NCBI GenBank assembly: GCA_958298945.1 | Contig: OY282606.1 | Coordinates: 96,107,696 to 96,171,695, forward strand | DNA: 64,000 nt | Source of the DNA: Atherix ibis | Lineage: Eukaryota; Arthropoda; Insecta; Diptera; Athericidae | Reading direction: 5' to 3' | In this document: positions 23,780 through 34,824 of the stretch, in pieces | How positions within the stretch are numbered: the stretch's first letter is position 1 | Layout: the number at the start of each line of letters is the position of its first letter | Program-made: the position numbers and the translations under genes | Notes under the pieces: generated by a model | Database searches by the model: none | Seen by the model: only the letters and a program-made list of their open reading frames with translations | Told to the model about the DNA's origin: nothing

Positions 23780-25910
23780 TTCTTTTTTTCAAGAGCATAT
23801 TCTTTTTTGAAGTTTTCAAACAACTAACACACATTTTTATTTCATTTTAACAACCACACTTATTATTTATAAACTATAATATTTTTAATTTATTAAAATC
23901 AACTAAATATTTACAACAAACTTACAATCTAATTTGGACTGTTTCCTTCACATATCTGGAAACGACTTAAAAAAAAAAGTAATTTTATTTATTCATTTTT
24001 TTTGAGTACAATGTAGGCATCGATCTACTACAGAAGGAAAGTCCGAAGTGTTGTCAGATTGCTCTCAGGTATGCCAGTCTTATAACTTCTGTGCCACACA
24101 GTAAAAACTTAACAAAAAAAAATTGTCAAAAAAACATCTTTGTTCTGTCTGATTTGCAATTATTTTGAGCTCAAACATAATAACTTCTTTCATATTTTAT
24201 TTTATTTACTTTTAACATATACCTTAAAGCTTTTCGAATGTTTGAATATTTCATATTAAATTTGTTATGATTAATGAGTTTCTGAATTGGGCGGCAACGG
24301 AAATGCGTTGCTTAAAATAATTTATTTGCCTTTAAAAGAAAATAAAAAATACTAAATATCTTGACTGCTGTTATTAATCAATGAAAATTTACAATAATGA
24401 ATAATCGATTACAAGCATTTTTAAAATTAATTGATATATTATTTCGAGGGTCTTTTCTTATACACAAAAATAAATACTAAAAAAAAATAACAAGTCCTTA
24501 CCCTAAATTTAAGAGAAGGAAACAATTATGCAAATATTTATAAATGTTCAATAAAATATGTATTTATATTAACTTCTAGATGACTAGACAGATATATATT
24601 TTATATAGTCTGTAGAAAATTTGCGAAAAACATCATTGATTATTCAAATAATTGACAAAAAATTATATTGTAAGTGGAATAAATTCCAGACAGAATATAT
24701 AATATTGCAAATGATGACAATCCATTTTTATACACGAGCATTTTCTATAGAAAAGTACCCAAATTTATAGATTGTAATAAACACATGAACTGTTAATTAA
24801 AAATTATATCATTATTTAATTACCTATAAAGATAATAATTTTATGAGATGCTATAAATACCCACTCAGAAAAAAGATAACCAAACTTGAATATTTACTGT
24901 TAATAATTTGTAGTATTTAACACTTTCGAGCTAATAATACAAATAATTTTGTTAAAAAGAAAATATTTTTAAGATATTTATTATTTTTGTTCTATAGATG
25001 ATTAGTAGATGATTAATAAATTTTATGATGGCAAAAGAATGTTATTATAATCATTAACACATTTTTAATTCGAACAACTTCTCTTTTATAGTTCATTTCA
25101 TTTACTATAAAATATATAATCATACAATAAAATCGAATAACAATTATTTTCATATACCTATTGATATTAAAATTACTTTTGATTAACAAACGGAGGTAGT
25201 GCTCTATGGTAAGAAATTTTTTTTGTCGGTCATATTTTAGTCGTCAGAAGTAGGGCTTTTACGAATAAATGTAATATGCCTTAGTCACGATATAAATAAA
25301 CATTATTTATAGTAAAAGGGTAGCAAATTTAAGGATAAAAAAGATTTTATTTTCTTTTGTTATTTGTTAGCCATTGAAACCAAAACTTAGTTAATTTGAG
25401 TATCTCCTATTTGCATTTATTAGTTTTCATTTTTGTATAATTATCCTTAAAACTTATTCAATTTGATTTTACATTTTATTACATTTGATATATACACGTA
25501 TATATATATATATTTATTATGTACTAAAAATATATAGTATTTATACTATCTATTAAATAGCATTTCTCGATTTTTGGTTTTGTTAAATAAATGCACATAT
25601 TTTAGAAGAAGGTAAAATATTTATATTTGTATGAGAATAGGGATATTTTTTTTTTATTTTTCTGGTCAAAGCAAATTTTCTAAAAGGTAAAATGAATAAT
25701 TCTCAAAAGCAATTTACTCATGTGCAAATTTTTACTTTGGGAAGTGTACGTATATCAGTTAATATGAACACACTGAAAATATCCTTGTGGTGAAGGGTCT
25801 GGAATTGGAAAAAATTATATTGTATATAAAATTGGAAAAAATTTTCTAGCAATTAACTTTTGATCGTCTATGAAGTACTAATGACCTCGGATTATCATTA
25901 TTCTAGAAAT
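23780..25910. other. AT-rich sequence without recognised genes
   Basis: A less AT-rich patch at about 24015-24110 has no match I recognise. A (TA)n-rich tract lies near 25495-25520. Confidence 0.4.
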
Positions 25911-26010
25911 ATATAGATGGTTGTAGTTCTACAAAACGACTTATTACATAGAAAAGTACTGAGACAAACTTTTTTGTGTGCACAACTTCATTTTATAATT
26001 ATACGTCAAT

Positions 26011-26045
26011 TCCTCGGTTACACTAATCTTGGGTGTAACCGAGGA
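26011..26045. repeat. Perfect 13-bp inverted repeat, 9-bp loop
   Basis: Arms 26011-26023 (tcctcggttacac) and 26033-26045. The arm is the family X SVTED coding segment, present here in both orientations, so the hairpin marks an inverted junction within the remnant. Confidence 0.85.
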
Positions 26046-26961
26046 TCTGAAGACGCCCATTCACCTGATTTTTATAAACGTGATTTTTTTCCTTACTTGG
26101 GAAATGTTAGCGCATTAGCAGGCGTTGTCATGGTGGAACATCCAAGTGTCTCCAATGATGCAAAGAACCATTTTCCTGAGTCTTTTAAGAACTTCTTTTA
26201 TTAAATACTTGTTAATCGACAGAGCTCTGACTCGTTCCATATTTTCATGAGTTTTTGATGTTGTAGGTTGTTTTATGCGAGGTTCGTCTTCAACTGCTAA
26301 TTAATGTATTGTATACAATTATTTAATGAACGCTCCGCTTCGGTTTCAGTATCTTATCATCATGGCTTGTCGGTAGAACAGGTAAGTCGTCAATCAACTA
26401 GGGACACTTCCAACATCCAGCCAGAAGTGGCAAAGGCAGAACAGGGAAAGTGACTATTAGTGATCAACAACATCTGGATTACTGGATTACTACCATGGAT
26501 TAAAGATTGCTTCCTTCCTCAAACGCATCGTCTCTCTCTTTTTATAAATTTTTGAATTTTTTGAATTTTTTATGTTTTATAAAATTTTCAATTTTTTATC
26601 TTTTCGTATTTTTAAAGGTAATAGTGACAAAGAAAGACTTACTCTTCCACCTCTATCTTAAATGCTGCAACTCCCTCATTTTCTGAGTATTTAGGCTACT
26701 CCTCTCGAACTACACGTCTGAGCAAATCTTTTCCCACCCAAGTGAAAAACGTCCCATCATGGTAACATAAAATTCTCTTCTCTCCAAAGTGGTGCAGTTG
26801 ATAAGGAATATTCCCTAAAGGCTCGTTGCAACTTTTCGTGTATAAAATTCTTGGATTTACTAAGTCTAACAAAAATTTTAAGGGCAAATCATTGCCCCGA
26901 ATTACGTATTTCCATTTTTCATAACGCATAGTTAACGGACGAGGTTACAACTTATACTAGA

Positions 26962-27025
26962 CCTCTAGGACCAACTTACAAGCAATGTGGACAAAAAGAT
27001 ATTGCTTGTAAGCTAGTCCTAGAGG
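26962..27025. repeat. Inverted repeat with 25-bp arms, 14-bp loop
   Basis: Arms 26962-26986 and 27001-27025 are reverse complements with two mismatches; the loop is gtggacaaaaagat. Located in the 5' part of the mariner remnant. Confidence 0.88.
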
Positions 27026-27074
27026 CGTTACCATATCGCTCTCAGTGTTCCCAGTATCATTCCTTTTCTAACAT

Positions 27075-28908
27075 AATTTGTATGTCACAAACACCTTATA
27101 TATATATAAACAAATAAATAAATATAAATATATACATATATTACAAAAGAGTATCGAAAGTTATAGGTCCTTATGGCCAATAGCTAATTTAACTTGTAAC
27201 AATAAACTTGAAGCATACAATTTCTCCAAGAACAAGAAATAATATTTAAGGTAGTAAATATGAAATTCATGATTTTTTTTCGCAATAAGCTTTTGATCTG
27301 ATACATAATTAAATACGTAAATATATTCTAGTCACGATTATAACCACATATTCGTGACTTCTCACATTTTACAATTTGTAAAAAGGAACAAAACCGACTA
27401 AAAGGGATTAACAATAAGATACCGGAAATTTGTTGAGTTTAAAAATGAAGCAAATAATTCTGAAAATCTAACGAATAGTTGAAAATTTTCAATCGACCCA
27501 AATTTAAATTTTAAGAAAATAGAAAACCTTTTTTTAATTGAAATATTCTTTTTTTTATAGAAATATTCCTTTTTTAATAGAACTGAATATATATAAAATC
27601 ATTCAATAGATACTGAAGGGTAAAATAGTTATTTTACTGATAAATATCCACTATAAATACGCAAATAAAATTAATTTATTTTATTTATATGTATAGAAAA
27701 ATGTAGGATAAATTGAATAATGCTATCATCGTTACTTGAATCAATCCTATTTGATTTGACAAAATCCTCACCAAGAAGATTAAATCTGTTAGCAAAAACG
27801 AAGATGTTTCTCAATAAACAGTTTAGTTTTATTTGCAGATATTGTCCAATAAATATAGTACAAGCAAATATATTCTGAAGAACTTACAATTCCTAAGCCT
27901 TCTGTTATATGTGTTATATATAACAGAAGGCTTAGGAATTGTAAGTTCTTTTTTTGTTTGTTCTGGAATAAATTGGAGAATAAATCGGAAATTTCATTCA
28001 AGGCTTTAAATAAAATAGGAAAAGTATTTTATTTTTGTAATGGAAATGTTATTGAATTTAAAAAGTATATATTGTGACAAACTTTATATAAATATACACG
28101 CTTAAAAGTATATATTACTTTCAAATATGATGTGTGCAAAAATAATACCTTAGCAAATATTTCAACTATACTTTCGCAAGACTAAAAATAAAAAGATGTT
28201 ATTCTATTGGTTTTTCCTTTTGCTTTGATTATTATATTAACTAAGTCCTTTGCTATTTCTTGATTTAATTATAATCGTAGCATGACAAATCATACAAATC
28301 ATGTTTCAAACCAACTGAACTATTTGAAGTACGCTTGATTTGGTGTAGCATTTTCCTGGAATAACGAGTATATATTTTCATATACGATTATAATTGGCAT
28401 TACATGGTACTCATTATTTTCATAGCAGAATTTATAAAATTATATTTAAAAAAATATTTATGAGCATACGTACAAGGACATTTTATTTTCTGTTTCAGAC
28501 AATCTCCATTTTACGCAGAATATTGGTGATCTTATTTGGGTATTTTGATAATGTATAGGTTTTCGTTAAATTCATAAAAATTTTCCTTTAATATTTAAAA
28601 AAAAAAAAGATAAAGTTTTTTCATACACTAAAGATATTCAATATCTTAGATTGAATAAAAGCATATTTTTGTACGTTTTTTATATAATTGTACTCAAAAA
28701 AATTTTATAGACAATTTTTTGTTAAATGAACTGAAATTTTAACGACTGAAAATATTTTTCAATTTAATCTAGTAGACTTTTTCTGATAGTTTTCTAGTTT
28801 TTTTAAGATGTTCACTCCAAATGGACTTTTTTTCATTATTATACTAGCCACTCTGTTCAAAATTTTCATGATTTACTTAAAACATACTCTTCTTTAATGG
28901 TAAAGAAA
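27075..28908. other. AT-rich sequence with one large palindrome
   Basis: No gene recognised. It contains the perfect foldback at 27878-27950. Confidence 0.4.
27878..27950. repeat. Perfect inverted repeat, 33-bp arms, 7-bp loop
   Basis: Arms 27878-27910 and 27918-27950 are exact reverse complements; the spacer is gtgttat. A match this long and perfect is not expected by chance. It could be a snap-back duplication, a hairpin-RNA source or an assembly error. Confidence 0.95.
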
Positions 28909-28910
28909 TA

Positions 28911-30149
28911 TTGGGTTGTCAAGAAAGTAATTACGTTTTTTCCCAACCGAGGAATTAATTGTATTTTTTCACAACCAACTTCATACTTAAGCCGCATAAT
29001 CATATGTATTTTGATAGCTGCTATATCAAGGCTTGCTTGTGAAAAAATTCGATTGATTATGCACAGTTGTTTTTGGTTGATACCCTTTTAAATATGGAAA
29101 GTGAAAAACAGCATTTTCGGCATATTTTATTTTTTTACAATAGAAAAGATAAAAATGCTTTTCAAGCAAAGAACAAATTTTTCGATGTGTATGGAGAAGA
29201 TGTGTTAAGTGAGCGCCAGTGCCAAAACTGGTTTGCAAAATTTCAATCCGGCAATTTTGATCTCGAAGATGCACCACGTTCTGGAAGGCCAGTGGAAGCT
29301 GATGAAGACACAATAAAGGCATTGATGCAAACCGGCGAATAACAACTCGTGAGGTCGCTGAGAGATTAAATTTATCGAATTCGACCGTTCATAATCATTT
29401 GAAACGGCTAGGTTTAATCTCAAAGCTCGACATATGGGTTTCTCATCTTCTTACGCAAAAAAATTTGTGCCGTCGCATTGACGTTTGTGATTTGCTTCCC
29501 AAACGCCAAGAAAATGATCCATTTTTGAAGCGTATCATCACTGGGGACGAGAAATGGGTTGTCTAAAAGAATGTTAGGCGCAAAAGATCCTGGAGTAGAA
29601 AAGATGAACCGGCTCAAAGCACTTCGAAAGCCAATATTCATCAAAAAAGGTCATGCTATCTGTTTGGTGAGATTTCAAAGGAATCGTTTATTTTGAGCCT
29701 CTACGGAGCAACTAAATGATCAATTCTGAAGTCTACACTTAAAGAAAAAAAGCCAGAATTGGTCAATGGGAAAGATATAGTATTCCAACAGGATAATGCG
29801 AAACCAAATACAAGTTTGACCACTCGGTAAAAGCTTTTAGAGCTTGGATGGGATATACTGCCATACCCAACATACTCTACACACCTAGCACCTTCCGATC
29901 ATCATTTGTTCCGGTCTCTACAAAATTGTTTAGACGGTAAAATATTTAATTCAAATAAGGAGGTCAAAAAGCACTTGGATCAGTTTTTTGCCAGCACAGA
30001 ACAAAAATTTTATGAGCGTGGAATCATGCTACTGCCACAAAAATAGCAAAGGGTATTAGACAATATTTAATTGAATAAAATATTATTTCACTATAAGAAA
30101 ATCGTCTTCATTTTTATAAAAAAGCCAAATTACTTTCTTGACAACCCAA
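28911..30149 (+). mobile_element. mariner element, complete ends, broken transposase
   Basis: A 1239-bp element bounded by 22-bp perfect terminal inverted repeats (28911-28932 starting ttgggttgtcaagaaag, and its reverse complement at 30128-30149). TA target duplications flank it at 28909-28910 and 30150-30151. Size, ends and target site are those of a mariner. The transposase resembles the cecropia/Hsmar1 (SETMAR) group. It ends 12 bp before the 540-bp dispersed repeat at 30162. Confidence 0.92.
29094..30060 (+). pseudogene. SETMAR/Hsmar1-like mariner transposase, disrupted
   Basis: The likely start is the ATG at 29094 (MESEKQHFRHILFFYNRKDK), matching the helix-turn-helix N-terminus of SETMAR-type transposases. 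RQCQNWFAKFQSGNFDLEDA and PRSGRPVEADEDTIKAL follow. A frameshift near 29335 moves the frame to TTREVAERLNLSNSTVHNHL (second helix-turn-helix). WVSHLL replaces the WVPHxL linker, and IITGDEKWVV (about 29537-29566) holds the first catalytic Asp, followed by an in-frame TAA. Later VFQQDNAKPNTSL (second Asp) and LAPSDHHLF (third Asp) remain, but YSPDL is YSTHL. The C-terminus is near QKFYERGIMLLPQK. Confidence 0.88.
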
Positions 30150-30161
30150 TAATTTCATTTT

Positions 30162-30701
30162 TGCAAATACGTTAATTTGTTGATTCGATTTCAAAAGTAA
30201 ACAAGCAAAAGGTTAAATTACGCATCGAACAGTTAAATAATGACAAGACCTTGTCGCTTGACAGTACTGTGTACGATTAATTCTTTGGATTAGCAAATAT
30301 TTGATTTAGACTAAACACCAGTTATTAGTATGAATTTCATTTTCGTTATGATTTTGTGCGTACAAAGAACGTGCGTGCACAAATATAAATATGAATATTG
30401 TATATTCAAAACAACATATAATATAATTTTCTTTTGAGATAATGATTCCGTTTAATCGAATACTTTTAGCATATTTTAAATAACTCGTAAACCAAGAAAC
30501 TTTTGTGTACTCGTATATACATATATGTTTCATTTCAGGCAATTAAATCGCATTTCAAAGTGTATTTGATAAACACATTTAATTGGAAATTATTTGGTAT
30601 GAATTTTCAAAATTTTTCATACCATATATTAAATTTATTTTGCCTAAGAAGGTTATAATTAAAAAGAAGTAAAGAGTTTTGTATGAAAAAAATTTTATAT
30701 A
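30162..30701 (+). repeat. Dispersed 540-bp repeat, copy 1
   Basis: Nearly identical to 62445-62989: by eye about ten substitutions and one 5-bp indel. It begins tgcaaatacgttaatttg and ends tttgtatgaaaaaaatttta. A hairpin (30596-30623, 8-bp stem ggtatgaa/ttcatacc) near the right end is kept in both copies. No terminal inverted repeats or target duplications were seen. The 78-codon minus frame inside it is broken by the 5-bp indel in the other copy, so it is not coding. It is sandwiched between two mariners here but not at copy 2. Confidence 0.92.
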
Positions 30702-30721
30702 ACAGTTCGGTAGAGGATTAA

Positions 30722-31555
30722 TTGTGTTCGTTAGAGGTCGCCTGCGATCGTCTGGCCCGATTTCAATAGCTCATAATAGATCACACCCTTCTGATCCCAC
30801 CAAATACAGAGCATTACCTTGGCGCCATGGATATTTGGCTTTGGCGTTGATTTGGCTGGTTGGCCGGGCTTCATATACGATTTTTTGCGCTTTGGGGTGT
30901 CGTAATGAATCCATTTTTCGTCGCCAGTAATGATTCGATTCAAAAACGACTTCTTTTTCTGCCGTTCAAGCAGCATTTCGGACATACAAAATCGCCTTTC
31001 AACGTCTCTCGGCTTCAATTCATATGGGACCCCATTTCCTTGCTTTTGGATGAATCCTGCTGCTTTCAAACGTTTTGAAATGGCTGCTTGAGTGACTCCC
31101 AATGATGTTGCAATTTCTTCTTGAGTTCGACAACAGTCTTCGTTGAGTAATGCCTCCAAATCTTCATCTTCAAACTTTTTTGGCTGACCTGGTCGTTCTT
31201 TGTCTTCCGTGTCAAAATCACCACTTCTGAACCGCACAAACCATCTCTCGCACGTTGAAATCGATGGAACATATTCAGGATAAGCTTCGGTGAGCAATCG
31301 ATGTGCTTCAGCTGCACTTTTTTTCAAATTGAAGAAGTAAATCAACACTTCCCGCAAATGGGACTTTTTTGGTACGAAATTCGACATTTTTGAAGCAAAA
31401 AAAAACTTTGTTGTTTATACTATTTCGTTCAATGACTAATCGAGAATGAATGACAGATGCTTAACCTCCAAAATGTCATATGAGTTATTATTAACACAAA
31501 CCATGTGTAAAAGTTATGCCATCTGTTGTCAATCCCGCATTTTTAAGTTATATAC
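30722..31555 (-). mobile_element. Truncated mariner (mauritiana/Mos1-like)
   Basis: The element retains its 5' end on the high-coordinate side: the sequence inward from about 31555 (tataacttaaaaatgcggga on the minus strand) precedes the transposase start by about 165 bp. The 3' half, with the second and third catalytic residues and the 3' inverted repeat, is missing. Sequence similarity stops at about 30708, next to the dispersed repeat. Confidence 0.75.
30731..31387 (-). pseudogene. Mos1-like mariner transposase, N-terminal 218 residues only
   Basis: The open frame runs from the ATG at 31385-31387 to a stop at 30731-30733. Intact mariner transposases are about 345 residues. Residues 1-110 hold the paired helix-turn-helix region (TCERWFVRFRSGDFD at 45-59; second helix near GVTQAAISKRL at 97-107). 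The WVPHEL linker is GVPYEL (119-124). IITGDEKW at 152-159 contains the first catalytic Asp (D156), and MLCIWWDQKGVIYYELLKSG follows at 192-211. The stop replaces a Tyr codon: the next bases still read RTQLI in frame, as in Mos1 relatives, before homology is lost. The second and third catalytic residues are absent. Confidence 0.88.
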
Positions 31556-31727
31556 ATTAGAAAAATATTCTATCCGTTAATGTACGAGTATGAACACACC
31601 TATCTACACATAAACAACATGATTGATGATTTTCATTTTATTGAGAGTATCTCAAAAATTTAGAAGGATATTCAGAAAATAAAGAAATTATAATCTATAA
31701 ATACACTCAATATTATCAATATCCCTT

Positions 31728-32096
31728 ACACGTGTCTTATATAATAAAAAGGATAAAATTTGAAATATTCTTAAGTATCCTACACGTTTTCAGTATAAAA
31801 CCTAATAGCAAATATAAAAATAAAACCATTTTTAAATATCACATTTAGATACTTAGCAAAATCTTTTTTAAGCAAGATTATTTTATCCACTGATTTTTTT
31901 TGTTTACGTAAGATAAAAAATTATAAACGAATGATTTTTATTAATAAATTGTTTTTTTCGTACCTCTGCTGAAAGGTTCCAACTGAAATCACGTCGACAG
32001 TACCAAAATCTCGTCTTTTTAAGTGTTTTTTTTTTATATTGGTGAACAAAAAAAAGTCACACGAAGTTAACTTGGATAAAAGAAGAGCCGAAAACC
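31728..32096 (-). pseudogene. mariner remnant (family X, copy 6), 3' fragment
   Basis: 31730-31970 matches the AT-rich 3' segment of copy 2 (19480-19735), sharing cttatataataaaaag, agtataaaacct.atagcaaatataaa and a kept spacing. Then ctgctgaaaggttccaactg, tcgacagtaccaaaat and aaaaagtcacacgaag match the transposase C-terminal region of copies 2, 3 and 5. Nothing beyond the third catalytic block remains. Confidence 0.6.
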
Positions 32097-32099
32097 ATG

Positions 32100-33600
32100 G
32101 AAATTTATATATTTATATTAAAGAAATCCAAGTTTTATTTTACTTTTCTTTCACTATTTTTGGAGTATGAATCTTCTTTGAGATTAATATTCAACCATCA
32201 TACAAGTAAACATAGACTTTCCGATGGCATTAATTTTAATCATCTATTATTTTCAAAATTATTGATTCATTTGTATTATAAAGGATTTGTTCCTACATGT
32301 TACTCTAGAATTTCATTAAATAATTTCATTTAAAAAAAATCATTTGTTCCATAAAATCAATTCGGAATTATGAGTATAAAAAGTTTGATACTTTCCCAGA
32401 ATCTGTTCGATGATTAACTTAGTATATTTGACTAAGTGTCTTCCCACGAACAATTTTTTATTTCGTTTTTAATATGAAATTTCTCGAAAATTAATCATAT
32501 TTTTATTAATACTCCAGTTATGTACTCAAAAACGTTTTTACAAACAGAACACTTTTTTTTGGTGTTTTTGAAATCATCTTTTTACCAACTCAATAAAATT
32601 TTTATAATCATCTTAGTAGATACTAAAATATATTTAATTTCTTGCATTAATAATCTACATAGCTTATGATTAAATTACTACTAAATTGCTAAATAGGCAA
32701 CAAAAATATATTCTGTTTGCTGTTGAATATTAAATTAACACAATGGAAGCCGAAATTGATTGGATAAGTATGTCTGTAAAACGATTTCTCGTAGATAGCG
32801 GATATAATTTTGAATTTTGTTCACATAATATCATTTTTGCACAAAAAAAAATATCTAGAAAATATATTTCGAATAAAAATTAATTAATATTCAAAGTTAA
32901 ATAGAATATTAATAAGAAAATTTATTAGTTATACCATTTTATTATATTAAAAAGAACATACGAGCAATTATGCATACGTAAATATAATATTGAATAAAAT
33001 ATCAATTTCGCAAATAAATAATTATTTTTAAATATTAAATTAATATATTTATTAATTTATATTTATTGAATATTACTTTGATAATCATAAGACAATCTAC
33101 AAATTTATTAGGAATTAAACATATATTGTAGTAAAACTTTTTCAAAATTCTATTAATAATTTTTGGATTAATAAAAGTTCTGTAATCTAATAATAACAGC
33201 TACTGTCAATAAAAAAACCTTTAGTTCTCATTACAAAGATTTTTAAAGTTATGCGTTACTCTGAGAATTTTCAGTTGTTAAAATAATTCTTAAACCAACG
33301 GAAGAGCATTGCTTAAGAATTTGCTTTGATATCTACTATGCTATTAATCGTGTCTGGTATTTTGGGCGTCCCTGGAACTCAAGAGCGCTCTTCTGCCTAC
33401 ATATTATCTTATGACATATTTACCCTAAATATTTCACAAGCTAATATTTAGCTAGAGTCTCACAAGCTAAAATTCGTGAGAGTTATTATGGTAAAGAAAA
33501 AAAACATTTGTATTTTTGAGTGTTAGGATGCACAGGAAGGTATTAAAATTTGAATAAAAATTAAAAATTTCCTGAACGTTAAGTTCTACAAGATTATGAC
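32100..33600. other. AT-rich sequence without recognised genes
   Basis: The open frame at 32097-32333 (+) lies just after the mariner fragment and has no recognisable motif. Confidence 0.4.
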
Positions 33601-33604
33601 CAAT

Positions 33605-33790
33605 AACGACCATACTCTGAGAGTACATTATTCTGCTAGGCGTGCTTGTCACTAGCTTCATGAGAAGATTGCAGGGCGATTGGCAATTTTAGCAGAGATG
33701 TGCTCCCACAACCACCATAACCAGAAAAATCATACCGGAACATATAGCAAATAATGGAGACACCCAAAGTTCTTAATGGGATGAAACGAA
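33605..33790 (+). repeat. SINE-like dispersed repeat (family Y, copy 3)
   Basis: The head aacgaccatactctgagag, then ctgctaggcgtgcttgtcac, later ggagacacccaaagttctta. The same order of words is found at 6588 and, on the minus strand, at 46990-47220. No target duplications were identified. Confidence 0.5.
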
Positions 33791-33894
33791 GGTAAAGGTT
33801 AAAAAAATTGCAAAAAAAACAAGGTAGCTGCTTCCAAATTATTTAAATACAATATAAAAATAAAATAGAGAGCCCAAAACCAAGAAAAAGTAAA

Positions 33895-34080
33895 ATCGGT
33901 TGAAGGCGGCCGTCGACGTTGGTAGATAAAGCTTACATGGTCCTTCTCTCCGTGGCCTTTGCCCAAATCCGCCCTACGGCACTTCGAGACCAAATAAATT
34001 TGGGGTGCCCTTTTTATAAACAGACGATGATCTTTTTCGGCCTATTTATTGTAGGACTGGGTACCTGTGAGGATGAGAAA
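33895..34080. other. GC-richer block of unknown nature
   Basis: A sharply bounded stretch with much higher GC than its surroundings (for example gaaggcggccgtcgacgttg and gtggcctttgcccaaatccg). No frame gives a recognisable protein; the minus frame ADLGKGHGEKDHVSFIYQRR is open but unfamiliar. A transposon promoter/5' UTR or an old insertion would fit. Confidence 0.4.
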
Positions 34081-34389
34081 TCTTGAATAAAAATACTGTT
34101 TATTTAGAATTTATAATACAATAATATAATTATTATATATTTCAAAAAGTAAATGGAACAAAAATATATTTTATTTTGCCTTAAACTAAATAACAAAAAC
34201 TCTATAATATTGTAAATAAAAATATGTTTAGTCTTCAATAAAATTTTAAATTTTATAAAATCTTTAGAAATATTTAAATATAAGAAAGGATGTAAGATCT
34301 CGTTTAATTACGCATTATAAGGGTAACATACAATTTTTATTTAAATTTATTACATGATATGAACATATCATGAACATCTTTTCTTATTA

Positions 34390-34431
34390 TAAAATCGGTT
34401 TAAAGAAAATGTTTTCTTTAAGCCGATTTTA
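34390..34431. repeat. Inverted repeat, 20-bp arms, 2-bp loop
   Basis: Arms 34390-34409 and 34412-34431 are reverse complements with one mismatch (ggtt versus ggct) around tg. Confidence 0.9.
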
Positions 34432-34824
34432 CTAGTAAATTGTTTCAGAAAAAAAAAATTAAGAACATTTGTGTAATTATATATATATATATTTTGACTA
34501 TACTTTTAAATTCTGTTAATAGAAAATTAATATCTTTACACTAACCACATATTTTTAATATTATTATTTTATTATTATTACTATTATTAAACTTAAATAT
34601 TAATATAATTTGTATATTATTATTTATAATTATTGCTATAAGTATTTTAATATTTTTGTCCCTTGTCACTTAATATTTCATTATAGTTTTACTTCATTTT
34701 TTTTTATATTGTGATAGAAATTCTGTTAGTAAGTTCTTTTTTAATTTGCATATTTTATTTTAAAAACAACACGTTTTTGCCAAAATAATTTAAAAATAAA
34801 ATTTTTAAAATAACTTCTAACTCA

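Larger units (their letters stand above)
25990..27070 (-). pseudogene. mariner transposase remnant (family X, copy 4), split by an insertion
   Basis: The + strand shares long words with the copies at 41000 and 23300 (catggtggaacatccaagtg, agtcttttaagaacttc, ctcgttccatattttc, cgttgcaacttttcgt). The C-terminal half lies at about 26030-26290. The N-terminal half lies at 26690-26935, with minus-strand NDLPLKFLLDLVN and PYQLHHFGEKR standing where IKFCVKLG...EWHKRFKEGR is expected. About 400 bp of unrelated DNA (26290-26690) separates them. The 5' end near 27040-27070 resembles that of the 41538 copy (cagtgttcccagtat). Two foldbacks (26011, 26962) occur within it. Confidence 0.65.

Noticed and set aside
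25495..25520. (TA)n tract
   Set aside because: Ordinary microsatellite-like sequence in AT-rich DNA.
30306..30542. 78-codon minus frame in the dispersed repeat
   Set aside because: A 5-bp indel in the second copy shifts the frame after about 48 codons, so the protein is not conserved.
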